Below are positions 1 to 5,499 of a DNA stretch of 6,755 nt, one piece after another. How positions within the stretch are numbered: position 1 is the stretch's first letter; the number at the start of each line of letters is the position of its first letter. Source of the stretch: Acidobacteriota bacterium (GTDB lineage Bacteria; Acidobacteriota; UBA6911; RPQK01; DATIPO01); assembly GCA_028277865.1 (NCBI GenBank), contig JANQFM010000411.1:1-6755 (forward strand), written 5' to 3'. A model generated the notes under the pieces. It worked only from the letters and a program-made list of their open reading frames with translations, searched no databases and had not been told where the DNA came from. A program made the translations under genes and the position numbers.

Positions 1-1
1 C

Positions 2-196
2 CTGGTCAAATTCGCCAAGCTGAGGCCGGGGCGAAAAAGAAACCGCGAGATCGTGCCCTTGGCGCGTCAGCTAGTGGACGCAACCAAGAAGGAAGAGACT
101 CAGGCAGAGGCGCAGAGCCGCAGAGAAGGGGAAGAGGCAGACGAGAAGGCTGATGCCAGTCTTGTCTCTGTGTCCTCCGTGTCTCTGTGGCTCTGA
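2..196 (+). CDS. DUF4381-like protein of the Bat locus, C-terminal end (partial)
   Basis: Open at the left edge; 64 codons remain before TGA at 194-196. The stretch LVKFAKLRPG (first 10 visible residues), followed by a helix ending near VDATKK (residue 30), matches what I remember of the C-terminus of the small DUF4381-like membrane proteins encoded between DUF58 and batA in Bat clusters; no search was possible. Only this cytoplasmic-type tail is visible, so membrane segments cannot be judged. The last 34 residues, from EETQAEAQSRR to SLWL, are encoded by the octamer repeat element (about 98-195) and are unlikely to be part of the ancestral protein, which probably ended shortly after residue 30. 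It lies 33 bases upstream of batA in the same reading frame and is presumably co-transcribed with it. The family call is moderately confident and rests on motif plus context. Confidence 0.6.
   Translation: MVKFAKLRPGRKRNREIVPLARQLVDATKKEETQAEAQSRREGEEADEKADASLVSVSSVSLWL
98..195. repeat. Octamer (GCAGAG-type) element, imperfect inverted pair
   Basis: The left arm at about 103-127 repeats GCAGAGGC, GCAGAGCC, GCAGAGAA with an 8-base period. The right arm at about 162-195 is a CTCTGTG-rich stretch whose reverse complement resembles the left arm with a few mismatches and a 1-base shift. The middle is purine-rich. The right arm closely matches the right arm of the element at 6458-6531 (both contain GTGTCTCTGTGGCT). 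The element overlaps the 3' end of the DUF4381-like gene and supplies its last 34 codons. Confidence 0.7.
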
Positions 197-197
197 A

Positions 198-229
198 AAC
201 TGCGAACTACGAACTGCGAACTGCGAACC
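198..229. repeat. Heptamer array, unit AACTGCG, abutting the batA start
   Basis: Four tandem units (AACTGCG, AACTACG, AACTGCG, AACTGCG) plus AACC make a 32-base array with period 7. It ends exactly at the batA ATG (230) and so occupies the place where a Shine-Dalgarno sequence is expected. The same unit recurs in the same orientation inside the batE start region at 5571-5595. It resembles the short tandemly repeated heptanucleotide arrays described in cyanobacteria, although no relationship can be shown here. Confidence 0.85.
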
Positions 230-1219
230 ATGTTCTACCGCTTCGCCGATCCCGGCTACCTTGCACTGCTGGCCGCCCTGCCGCTGCTGGCGCTGTGGTA
301 TTGGAGCCGACAGAAGAAAAAGGGGGCCACGCTGCGCTACTCGCACCTGGGGCGGATCCGTCAGGCCGCACCTTCGGCCTTTCGGCGACGGCACTGGCTT
401 TTCGTGCTGAGAACGCTTGGGCTGGCCCTATTGATTGTGGCTTTTGCCCGTCCCCAGACGGGAGTCAGCGGAGAGGAGGTCCAGACCGAGGGGATCGACA
501 TCGTGCTGGCCATGGACATTTCCAGCTCCATGCTGGCCCAGGACTTGAAGCCCGACCGGGTGGAGGCGGCCAAGCAGGTGGCGGCCGAATTCGTGGCCGG
601 ACGCCGCAACGACCGCATCGGCCTGGTGGTCTTTTCGGGAGAGGCATTTACACAGTGCCCCCTGACCCTGGACTACGACATCCTGCTCAACCTGCTGCAG
701 GAGATGCGGGTCGGCCTGATCGAGGACGGCACGGCCATCGGAATGGGGCTGGCTACGGCCGTCAAACGTCTGCAGGACAGCCAGGCAGAGTCCAAGGTGA
801 TCATCCTGCTCACCGACGGACGCAACAATCAAGGCGAGATCGATCCCGCCACCGCAGCCCAGATGGCCCAGGCTTTCGACATCCGCATCTATGCCATCGG
901 CGCCGGAACCCGCGGCGAAGCCCCCTACCCGGTCGACGACCCCATCTTCGGAAGAAGGATCGCACGCGTGCGGGTGGATATCGATGAAGAAACACTCCAA
1001 GAAGTCGCCGATCAGACAGGCGGACAGTACTTCCGCGCCACCAACCGGCAAAGCTTGGAGGGAATCTTCAAGCAGATCGACGAAATGGAAAAGACCGAAA
1101 TCCAGGTGGAGCAATTCACCCGCTACGGCGAGCTTTTCCACTACCCCCTGGCCGCCGGCCTGCTGCTCATCCTCAGCGAGGTGGCTCTGGCAGGAACCGT
1201 GTTGCGGAAGATACCTTAA
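230..1219 (+). CDS. batA: BatA, membrane-anchored von Willebrand factor A domain protein
   Basis: A 329-residue Bat-family VWA protein, presumed to form an envelope complex with BatB and the TPR proteins under a MoxR-type ATPase; its precise biochemical role is unsettled. Two N-terminal hydrophobic segments (about residues 8-24 and 55-72), with a basic stretch between them (SRQKKK, then FRRRH), are followed by ARPQ and the VWA domain (about 88-285). The MIDAS metal site looks intact: D96-I-S98-S-S100, T168 in DGTAIG, and D196 in LLTDGRNN. PLTLDY (145-149 region) is another Bat signature. A C-terminal hydrophobic helix (about 306-325) completes the usual topology, placing the VWA domain outside the cytoplasmic membrane. 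The length is normal. The start at 230 gives the expected MFYRFADP beginning, but no Shine-Dalgarno precedes it because a heptamer array fills the site. The batA stop is separated from batB by 445 bases, unlike the tight junctions downstream. Confidence 0.93.
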   Translation: MFYRFADPGYLALLAALPLLALWYWSRQKKKGATLRYSHLGRIRQAAPSAFRRRHWLFVLRTLGLALLIVAFARPQTGVSGEEVQTEGIDIVLAMDISSSMLAQDLKPDRVEAAKQVAAEFVAGRRNDRIGLVVFSGEAFTQCPLTLDYDILLNLLQEMRVGLIEDGTAIGMGLATAVKRLQDSQAESKVIILLTDGRNNQGEIDPATAAQMAQAFDIRIYAIGAGTRGEAPYPVDDPIFGRRIARVRVDIDEETLQEVADQTGGQYFRATNRQSLEGIFKQIDEMEKTEIQVEQFTRYGELFHYPLAAGLLLILSEVALAGTVLRKIP

Positions 1220-1290
1220 GGCGAACGAGCAGGAGATGGAGGCTGTTTCAGCTCTGGGTGCGGGTGGGATGGCAAGGGAGTTGGGAGGCC

Positions 1291-1313
1291 GCAAACCGGA
1301 GACCGGCAGAAGG
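1291..1313. repeat. Heptamer stretch AAACCGG-type, left outer arm
   Basis: Units AAACCGG, AGACCGG and CAGAAGG follow each other with period 7. The part at 1291-1306 is complementary to the right outer arm at 1628-1654: about 14 of 16 positions pair around GGAGACCGG, and the right arm carries one extra heptamer. Confidence 0.6.
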
Positions 1314-1362
1314 GGAGGGGAAGATTGGGTAGTGGCGGTTTTGAGTGTGCTGACGATTGGAT

Positions 1363-1394
1363 GGAACACGGAACACGGAACATGGAACAAGGAA
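1363..1394. repeat. Heptamer array GGAACAC, left inner arm
   Basis: Units GGAACAC, GGAACAC, GGAACAT, GGAACAA and a final GGAA make 32 bases. Its reverse complement matches 1544-1575 at 29 of 32 positions by hand alignment without gaps; the three mismatches fall at the variable last base of units. Confidence 0.9.
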
Positions 1395-1543
1395 GAGGGC
1401 CGGAAGGCCTAGCCCGGGTTTTACACAGGCTGCCGTCGCGAGGGGCCGCAATCATCCGCCCAGGCTGCGTTGTGCTGCCTAGACCTGCTCGACGTACAGG
1501 CAGTATGCCTACGCGGGCCTCGGTCGCGACACATCTCCCTTTC

Positions 1544-1575
1544 TTCCTTGTTCCTTGTTCCTTGTTCCCTGTTCC
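1544..1575. repeat. Heptamer array TTCCTTG, right inner arm
   Basis: Three TTCCTTG units, one TTCCCTG and a final TTCC make 32 bases, inverted relative to 1363-1394. The two arms enclose 149 bases. Confidence 0.9.
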
Positions 1576-1627
1576 ACTATGAGATATCGAAGCTTGTAAT
1601 AGGAAGATTCGGATTCTTGATCACTCT

Positions 1628-1654
1628 GCCGGTTTCCGGTCTCCTGTTTCCGTT
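1628..1654. repeat. Heptamer stretch CCGGTTT-type, right outer arm
   Basis: Near-heptamer units CCGGTTT, CCGGTCT, CCTGTTT and CCGTT run up to the batB Shine-Dalgarno. They are complementary to the left outer arm at 1291-1313 apart from one additional unit. Confidence 0.6.
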
Positions 1655-1658
1655 GAGG
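1655..1658 (+). promoter_or_regulatory. Shine-Dalgarno GAGG deciding the batB start
   Basis: GAGG lies 6 bases before ATG 1665. The following protein begins MFRFGLEQILILYLL, a typical BatB N-terminus. In-frame sequence further upstream (back to 1470) reads through the repeat arm and is rejected as coding. Confidence 0.6.
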
Positions 1659-1664
1659 CGTGCC

Positions 1665-2696
1665 ATGTTTCGATTCGGGCTTGAGCAGATTCTGATTCTC
1701 TACTTGCTGGTCCCGCTGCTGGGGCTATTCTTCTGGTATGCCTTCAGGCAGAGGAAGAAGGCTTTGCATCGCTTCGGTCATTCGGGGCTGGTGCGAAAAC
1801 TGGCCTGCACAGTCAGCCGGCGCGGTCAGGGATGGAAGGTGGTTCTCACCCTGTCTGCCGTCGCCTTCCTGGTCACTGCCCTGGCCCGGCCCCAGTTTGG
1901 AACGCGTCTGGAGACGGTGCGGCGCGAGGGGCAGGACATTGTGGTGGCCTTGGACCTGTCGCTCTCGATGCTGGCCGAAGACATCGCTCCCAACCGGTTG
2001 GAGAAGGCCAAGCACGCCATCGGCAGCCTCATCGACCGCCTGGAAGGGGATCGCATCGGGCTGGTGGCCTTCGCCGGGGAAGCCTTCATCCAATGCCCCC
2101 TGACCCTGGATTACGGTGCCGCAAAGATGTTCCTCAACTCCATGGAGCCCGATTTGGTCCCCGTGCCCGGAACCGCCATCGGCGAGGCCATCGACAAGTC
2201 CTTGTCGGCTTTTGTCGCAGGCGAGGCGAAGCACAAAGTCCTGATCCTCATCACCGATGGTGAAGACCACCCCGGCGAACCCTTGGAGGCGGCCGAAGAA
2301 GCCAGCGACCAGGGCGTGGTGATCTTCACGGTGGGCATCGGATCGCCCCAGGGGGTCCCTATCCCGGTGATCGACCAAAGGGGGCAGCGCACCGGGTTCA
2401 AGCTGGACTCCGGCGGAGAGGTGGTGCTGACCCGCCTGGACGAGCAAACGCTGCAGCAGATCGCTTCAGCCGCCAAAGGCCGCTACTTCCGGGCCACTCC
2501 GGGAGAGGACGAGTTGGACCACATCGTGGAGGAGGTGGCGGCGATGGACAAGAAAGAGCTGGCCGCCCAGGACATCGCCCAGTACGAGGAGCAGTACCAG
2601 GGCTTTCTGGCAGTGGCTCTGTTGCTGCTGGCAGCCGAGTTCTTCATTCCGGAACGACGCAAGCTGAAAGGCGTCTGGAAAGGGAGATTCGAATGA
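1665..2696 (+). CDS. batB: BatB, membrane-anchored von Willebrand factor A domain protein
   Basis: A 343-residue second VWA protein of the cluster, paralogous to BatA (shared ARPQ, PLTLDY and GTAIG motifs) and expected to act with it in the envelope. Hydrophobic segments at about 8-25 and 58-73 flank a basic stretch (RQRKK). The VWA domain spans about 90-295. The MIDAS residues are present: D97-L-S99-L-S101, T170 in PGTAIG, and D198 in LITDGED. Compared with BatA there is a longer insert after the core (about 226-255, SPQGVPIPVIDQRGQ region). A hydrophobic C-terminal helix (about 313-328) is followed by a basic tail. The start at 1665 is chosen for its Shine-Dalgarno and family-like N-terminus. 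The stop overlaps the batC start (ATGA at 2693-2696), which suggests translational coupling. An internal promoter in the 5' gap is possible but not demonstrated. Confidence 0.93.
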   Translation: MFRFGLEQILILYLLVPLLGLFFWYAFRQRKKALHRFGHSGLVRKLACTVSRRGQGWKVVLTLSAVAFLVTALARPQFGTRLETVRREGQDIVVALDLSLSMLAEDIAPNRLEKAKHAIGSLIDRLEGDRIGLVAFAGEAFIQCPLTLDYGAAKMFLNSMEPDLVPVPGTAIGEAIDKSLSAFVAGEAKHKVLILITDGEDHPGEPLEAAEEASDQGVVIFTVGIGSPQGVPIPVIDQRGQRTGFKLDSGGEVVLTRLDEQTLQQIASAAKGRYFRATPGEDELDHIVEEVAAMDKKELAAQDIAQYEEQYQGFLAVALLLLAAEFFIPERRKLKGVWKGRFE

Positions 2697-3556
2697 GCAG
2701 AGGGATTCACGCAGAGGCGCAGAGGCGCAAAGAGGGTGGCAGAGGAGGAGTTGGGATTCTCATATGCCTTGTGATGCTGGCCGCTTGGGAGAATGTGTGG
2801 GCTCAGAAGGGGAGGGCCAAAGTTCAGGAAGGGAACCGGTTTTATCACGAAGAAAAGTTCGATGAAGCCCGCAGGAAGTACCTGGAGGCATTGGCCGAGG
2901 CGCCTGAGTCGCCTTTGATCCGCTTCAACGAGGGAAACGCGCTTTACAAGACGGAAGACTACTCCAAGGCGATGGAGGCGTTTCAAAATGCACTGCGCTC
3001 GGAAGACCCCGCCCTGCAGTCCGGTGCCTGGTACAACCTGGGCAACGCTCTCTTTCGCCAGAATCAGCTTCAGGAAAGCGTCGAAGCCTACAAGCAGGCG
3101 CTGCGCATCAATCCCCAGGACCAGGATGCCAGGTACAATCTGGAGCTGGCCCTGGCCAAGCAGCAGCAGCAACAAGAGCAGCCCAACCAAAACCAGAACC
3201 AAGACGAAGAGCAAGATCAGCAAGAGGATCAGCAAGACCAGTCGGGCCAGCAGGAGCAGCAACAAGACCGGCAAGGGCAGCAGAACCAGGATCAGCAAGA
3301 GCAGCAAGACCAGCAGCAGGAGCAGAACCAGGAACAGAAGCAGGAACAACAAGGGCAGCAAGAGCAAGAACAGAAGCAACAGCGGCAGCAACAACAGCAA
3401 CAGGATCAACAACAGCAGGATCAGCAGCCCCGTCCGCTGGAGATGAGCCGCGAGCAGGCCGAACGGCTTTTGCAGGCCATCCGCGAGAACCCCGAGGAAA
3501 TCAAGCGCCTGCAGGCCAAGCCGGCCCGCAAGAAGAAGGTGAAAAAGGACTGGTAG
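2693..3556 (+). CDS. batC: BatC, exported TPR protein with Gln-rich region
   Basis: A 287-residue TPR protein of the Bat complex, thought to serve as a protein-protein scaffold at the periplasmic face. A Shine-Dalgarno (AAGGGAG, 2680-2686) sits 6 bases before ATG 2693, inside the batB end. Residues 5-20 (HAEAQRRKEGG region) come from the octamer repeat and lengthen the signal-peptide n-region. The hydrophobic core is about 21-31, with likely cleavage after VWA (35-37). Tetratricopeptide-like helices run from about 42 to 155, for example NEGNALYKTEDYSKAMEAFQNAL and WYNLGNALFRQNQLQESVEAYKQAL in shorter overlapping units. Residues 157-245 are very Gln-rich (about 55 of 89 by hand count), with Asp, Glu and Asn. 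The conserved BatC tail follows (MSREQAERLLQAI, then basic residues and final KDW). batD begins 2 bases after the stop. Confidence 0.92.
   Translation: MSRGIHAEAQRRKEGGRGGVGILICLVMLAAWENVWAQKGRAKVQEGNRFYHEEKFDEARRKYLEALAEAPESPLIRFNEGNALYKTEDYSKAMEAFQNALRSEDPALQSGAWYNLGNALFRQNQLQESVEAYKQALRINPQDQDARYNLELALAKQQQQQEQPNQNQNQDEEQDQQEDQQDQSGQQEQQQDRQGQQNQDQQEQQDQQQEQNQEQKQEQQGQQEQEQKQQRQQQQQQDQQQQDQQPRPLEMSREQAERLLQAIRENPEEIKRLQAKPARKKKVKKDW
2706..2735. repeat. Octamer element inside the batC start region
   Basis: TTCAC is followed by GCAGAGGC, GCAGAGGC and GCAAAGAG, read in the purine orientation. It is the inverse of the copies at 3648-3674 (batD) and 5621-5647 (batE). The direct repeat GGGATTC flanks the insert at 2702-2708 and 2753-2759. 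The block is translated as part of the BatC n-region. Confidence 0.85.
3161..3427 (+). repeat. Low-complexity CAG/CAA-rich coding segment of batC
   Basis: Irregular runs of Gln codons, CAG and CAA mixed, are interrupted by Asp, Glu, Asn, Lys and Gly codons. Mixed codons and lack of a fixed period suggest selection on the protein composition more than recent replication slippage. It corresponds to residues 157-245. Gln/acidic-rich linkers between the TPR part and the KDW tail are common in BatC proteins as I know the family. Confidence 0.8.
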
Positions 3557-3558
3557 GG

Positions 3559-5499
3559 ATGAACGGGCGACAGGAGTCGGGAGTCAGGAGTCAGGAGTCG
3601 GGAAGAGGGAATCCGCATTTGCCCTCCTCCTCTCTCTCTTCCCCCTCCTCTGCGTCTCTGCGCCTCTGCGTGAACCTCTTTCTTTTCGGCGCCCTCCTTC
3701 CTCCCCTCACAGCCCAAGACTTGACCATCAGCGCCAATGTGAGGCCTGAGATCGTTGGACTCAACCAGCAATTCGTGCTCAATGTCGAGGTCACGGGCAA
3801 CTTGCAGCAGGCCTCCCAGCCCGAGTTGCCCGATATCGGCAGCTTCGCCCGCTATGTCAGCAGCGGATCGTCGACACGGTTCGAATTCATCAACGGGCGT
3901 GCCACCAGTTCCCTCACCTACCAATACAGTTTTTTGGCCACTCAGGAAGGAAAGTTCGAGATCGGCCCTGTCACGCTGCGGCAGGGCAGTCAGGAATACA
4001 AGACCGAGCCGGTTCAGATCACTGTCGCAAAAGCGCCTGCAGGCTCTTCTCGAGGCAGGTCGAGCGGGCCGTCGCCGGGATTGAGGATGGACCGCAGGGA
4101 TCCGGCCAGTGCAGGTGTGAGCGAAGATGAGCTATTCTTGCAAGTCAACGCCAACAAGCGGCAGGTTTATCAAGGCGAGCCGGTCATCGTCGAGTACAAG
4201 CTCTACACCCAGGTCAACGTCACCTCCTTCAGCGTCCTGACCGCTCCGGGCACGGCCGGCTTTTGGGCTGAGGACTTCGAGTTGCCCAGCAGCCCGGTCC
4301 CTCACCGGGAGGCCCGCGAAGGACGCCTTTACACCGTCGCAACCCTTAAGAAGACGGCCCTGTTTCCCACCAGCCCCGGCAAGAAGACAGTCGATCCCAT
4401 GGTGCTGGAATGCGAGGTCCGGGTTCTCAGGCCGAGCCGCCGAGACCCCTTCGACATCGACAGATTCTTCAGGAACCGTTCGCTCTTTGGCGGAGGCCGC
4501 TTCCCAATGACGGTCGTTTCCAAGCCCCTGGAGATCGACGTCCTGCCCTTTCCGGATGAGGGCCGCCCCTCCGACTTCACGGGGATTTCCGGTGATTTGC
4601 GCGTTACTTCCTCGCTGGACAAGACTCAGGTTCGGACCAACGATGCCGTGACGCTGAAGGTCCGCGTCTCGGGTGAGGGAAACCTGAGCGCGCTTGGCGA
4701 ACCTGAGATCGGTTTTCCTGACGCTTTCGAGGTCTATCCGCCCAAGCTGAGCGGGAAGACCGAGTGGCAGGGGGAGCGCATCACGGGTTGGCGAAGCTTC
4801 GAATACGTGCTGATCCCCCGCGCTCCGGGAACTCACGTCATCCCGCCGATTTCGATGAGCTACTTCGATCCCGCCAGCCGTTCTTACCGCACTGCCCGCA
4901 CAGACGAACTCCGCCTGCTGGCCGAAGGCGAGGCCATCCCTGCTGCTGCTGGGCGTTCGCGGGGCGAGATCCGCCAACTGGCTCAGGATATCCGATTCAT
5001 CAAGACCGATCTGCCGTCTTTCCAGCCCCACGGCATGGCCTTTTACCAGGCTCCGGCTTTCTGGCTGGTCACTTTGCTGCCCCTGGCGGCGCTGGCAGGC
5101 GCGCTGGGCTACCGGCGTCATCTGGACCGCCTGCTGGGCGATGAAGCCTACGCCCGTAAGCGCCGCGCCAGCCGTCTGGCCAAAAAACGCCTGGCCCAGG
5201 CCCGATCGCTGCTCGATCCCGGCCAGCAAAAAGAGTTCTACGCCGAGACAGGACACGCCTTGCTGGGATTCCTGGGCGACAAGCTCAACATCGCCGAAGC
5301 TGGCCTGATCAGCGACCAGGCCCGTTCGCTGCTGCAGGAAAAAGGCGCCTCGCAAGAGCTCATCGACGATTACCTGGATTGCCTGCAAACCTGCGACCGC
5401 CAGCGCTTTGCGCCCTCCGAGGCGACTCAGCAGGAAATGTCCGACTTCCTGGACCGCGCCGCCCAATCCATGACCCAACTGGACAAGGAGGTGCGATGA
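3559..5499 (+). CDS. batD: BatD, exported beta-rich 'oxygen tolerance' protein
   Basis: A 646-residue protein, the large scaffold-like member of the Bat cluster, expected to be mostly periplasmic and anchored by one membrane helix. ATG 3559 follows the batC stop by 2 bases, with AAGGA (3545-3549) 9 bases upstream. Residues 3-37 are encoded by a heptamer array plus octamer element. The signal peptide core (NLFLFGALLPPLTAQ, 39-53) comes right after. The mature part carries Ig-like beta-strand repeats (about 54-155, 190-330 and 345-455) with BatD-type motifs such as GFWAEDFELP (234-243), SGEGNL (371-376) and EVYPPKLSG (391-399). A Gly/Ser/Arg-rich linker lies at about 161-185. The membrane helix is at about 499-518, followed by an Arg/Lys-rich start of a helical cytoplasmic tail (about 527-646). 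The stop overlaps the batE start. Family assignment is firm; the exact start depends on tolerating the repeat-coded extension. Confidence 0.92.
   Translation: MNGRQESGVRSQESGRGNPHLPSSSLSSPSSASLRLCVNLFLFGALLPPLTAQDLTISANVRPEIVGLNQQFVLNVEVTGNLQQASQPELPDIGSFARYVSSGSSTRFEFINGRATSSLTYQYSFLATQEGKFEIGPVTLRQGSQEYKTEPVQITVAKAPAGSSRGRSSGPSPGLRMDRRDPASAGVSEDELFLQVNANKRQVYQGEPVIVEYKLYTQVNVTSFSVLTAPGTAGFWAEDFELPSSPVPHREAREGRLYTVATLKKTALFPTSPGKKTVDPMVLECEVRVLRPSRRDPFDIDRFFRNRSLFGGGRFPMTVVSKPLEIDVLPFPDEGRPSDFTGISGDLRVTSSLDKTQVRTNDAVTLKVRVSGEGNLSALGEPEIGFPDAFEVYPPKLSGKTEWQGERITGWRSFEYVLIPRAPGTHVIPPISMSYFDPASRSYRTARTDELRLLAEGEAIPAAAGRSRGEIRQLAQDIRFIKTDLPSFQPHGMAFYQAPAFWLVTLLPLAALAGALGYRRHLDRLLGDEAYARKRRASRLAKKRLAQARSLLDPGQQKEFYAETGHALLGFLGDKLNIAEAGLISDQARSLLQEKGASQELIDDYLDCLQTCDRQRFAPSEATQQEMSDFLDRAAQSMTQLDKEVR
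3572..3603. repeat. Heptamer array GGAGTCR inside the batD start region
   Basis: Units GGAGTCG, GGAGTCA, GGAGTCA and GGAGTCG plus GGA give about 32 bases of period 7, beginning 13 bases after the first base of ATG 3559. It is translated as the QESGVRSQESG stretch near the BatD N-terminus. Confidence 0.88.
3648..3674. repeat. Octamer element, pyrimidine orientation, in the batD start region
   Basis: CTCTGCGTCTCTGCGCC followed by TCTGCGTGAA; 26 of 27 positions equal the copy at 5621-5647 in batE, and it is the inverse of the copy at 2706-2735 in batC. It is preceded by a pyrimidine-rich run (about 3619-3647). It encodes SASLRLCV, directly ahead of the signal-peptide core. Confidence 0.9.
5485..5491 (+). 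promoter_or_regulatory. Shine-Dalgarno AAGGAGG deciding the batE start
   Basis: AAGGAGG within the last batD codons lies 4 bases before ATG 5496, which overlaps the batD stop (ATGA). This selects 5496 over the in-frame upstream ATG at 5379, which lies well inside batD, and over a later GTG at 5643 that has no ribosome-binding site. Confidence 0.75.

Larger units (their letters stand above)
1220..1664. other. Non-coding batA-batB gap built of repeats
   Basis: I see no convincing gene in these 445 bases; short open frames here read through repeats and lack family features. From left to right the gap holds a purine-rich lead (1220-1290), an AAACCGG-type heptamer stretch (1291-1313), a GGAACAC array (1363-1394), a central segment of unknown nature (1395-1543), an inverted TTCCTTG array (1544-1575), an AT-richer island (1576-1625) and an inverted CCGGTTT-type stretch (1628-1654). 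The arms pair in nested order. An open frame in the batB frame extends upstream to 1470, but it reads through the repeat arm and has no batB character before 1665. Confidence 0.75.

Noticed and set aside
198..229. CRISPR-like repeats (this and the other heptamer arrays)
   Set aside because: Units are 7 bases, directly tandem, with no spacers and no cas genes nearby.
428..1390. Antisense open frames opposite batA, and similar ones opposite batB (1725-2447), batD/batE (4132-5592) and batE (5925-6479)
   Set aside because: They result from high-GC codon bias of well-supported sense genes and show no recognisable protein features.
1572..1600. Possible internal promoter for batB (TGTAAT at 1595-1600)
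   Set aside because: The -10-like hexamer matches 5 of 6, but the best-spaced -35 (TTCCAC) matches only 2 of 6; the AT-richer island alone is not enough.
1470..1664. Upstream extension of batB to an ATG at 1470
   Set aside because: The extension reads through the TTCCTTG array and outer arm; the family-like N-terminus and Shine-Dalgarno are at 1655-1665.
2483..3412. Long antisense open frame rich in Leu opposite batC
   Set aside because: It is the shadow of CAG/CAA Gln codons on the coding strand, which read as Leu codons on the other; no domain or ribosome site.
5379..5495. Upstream extension of batE to an ATG at 5379
   Set aside because: It would overlap batD by 121 bases with no ribosome site; AAGGAGG and the ATGA overlap fix the start at 5496.
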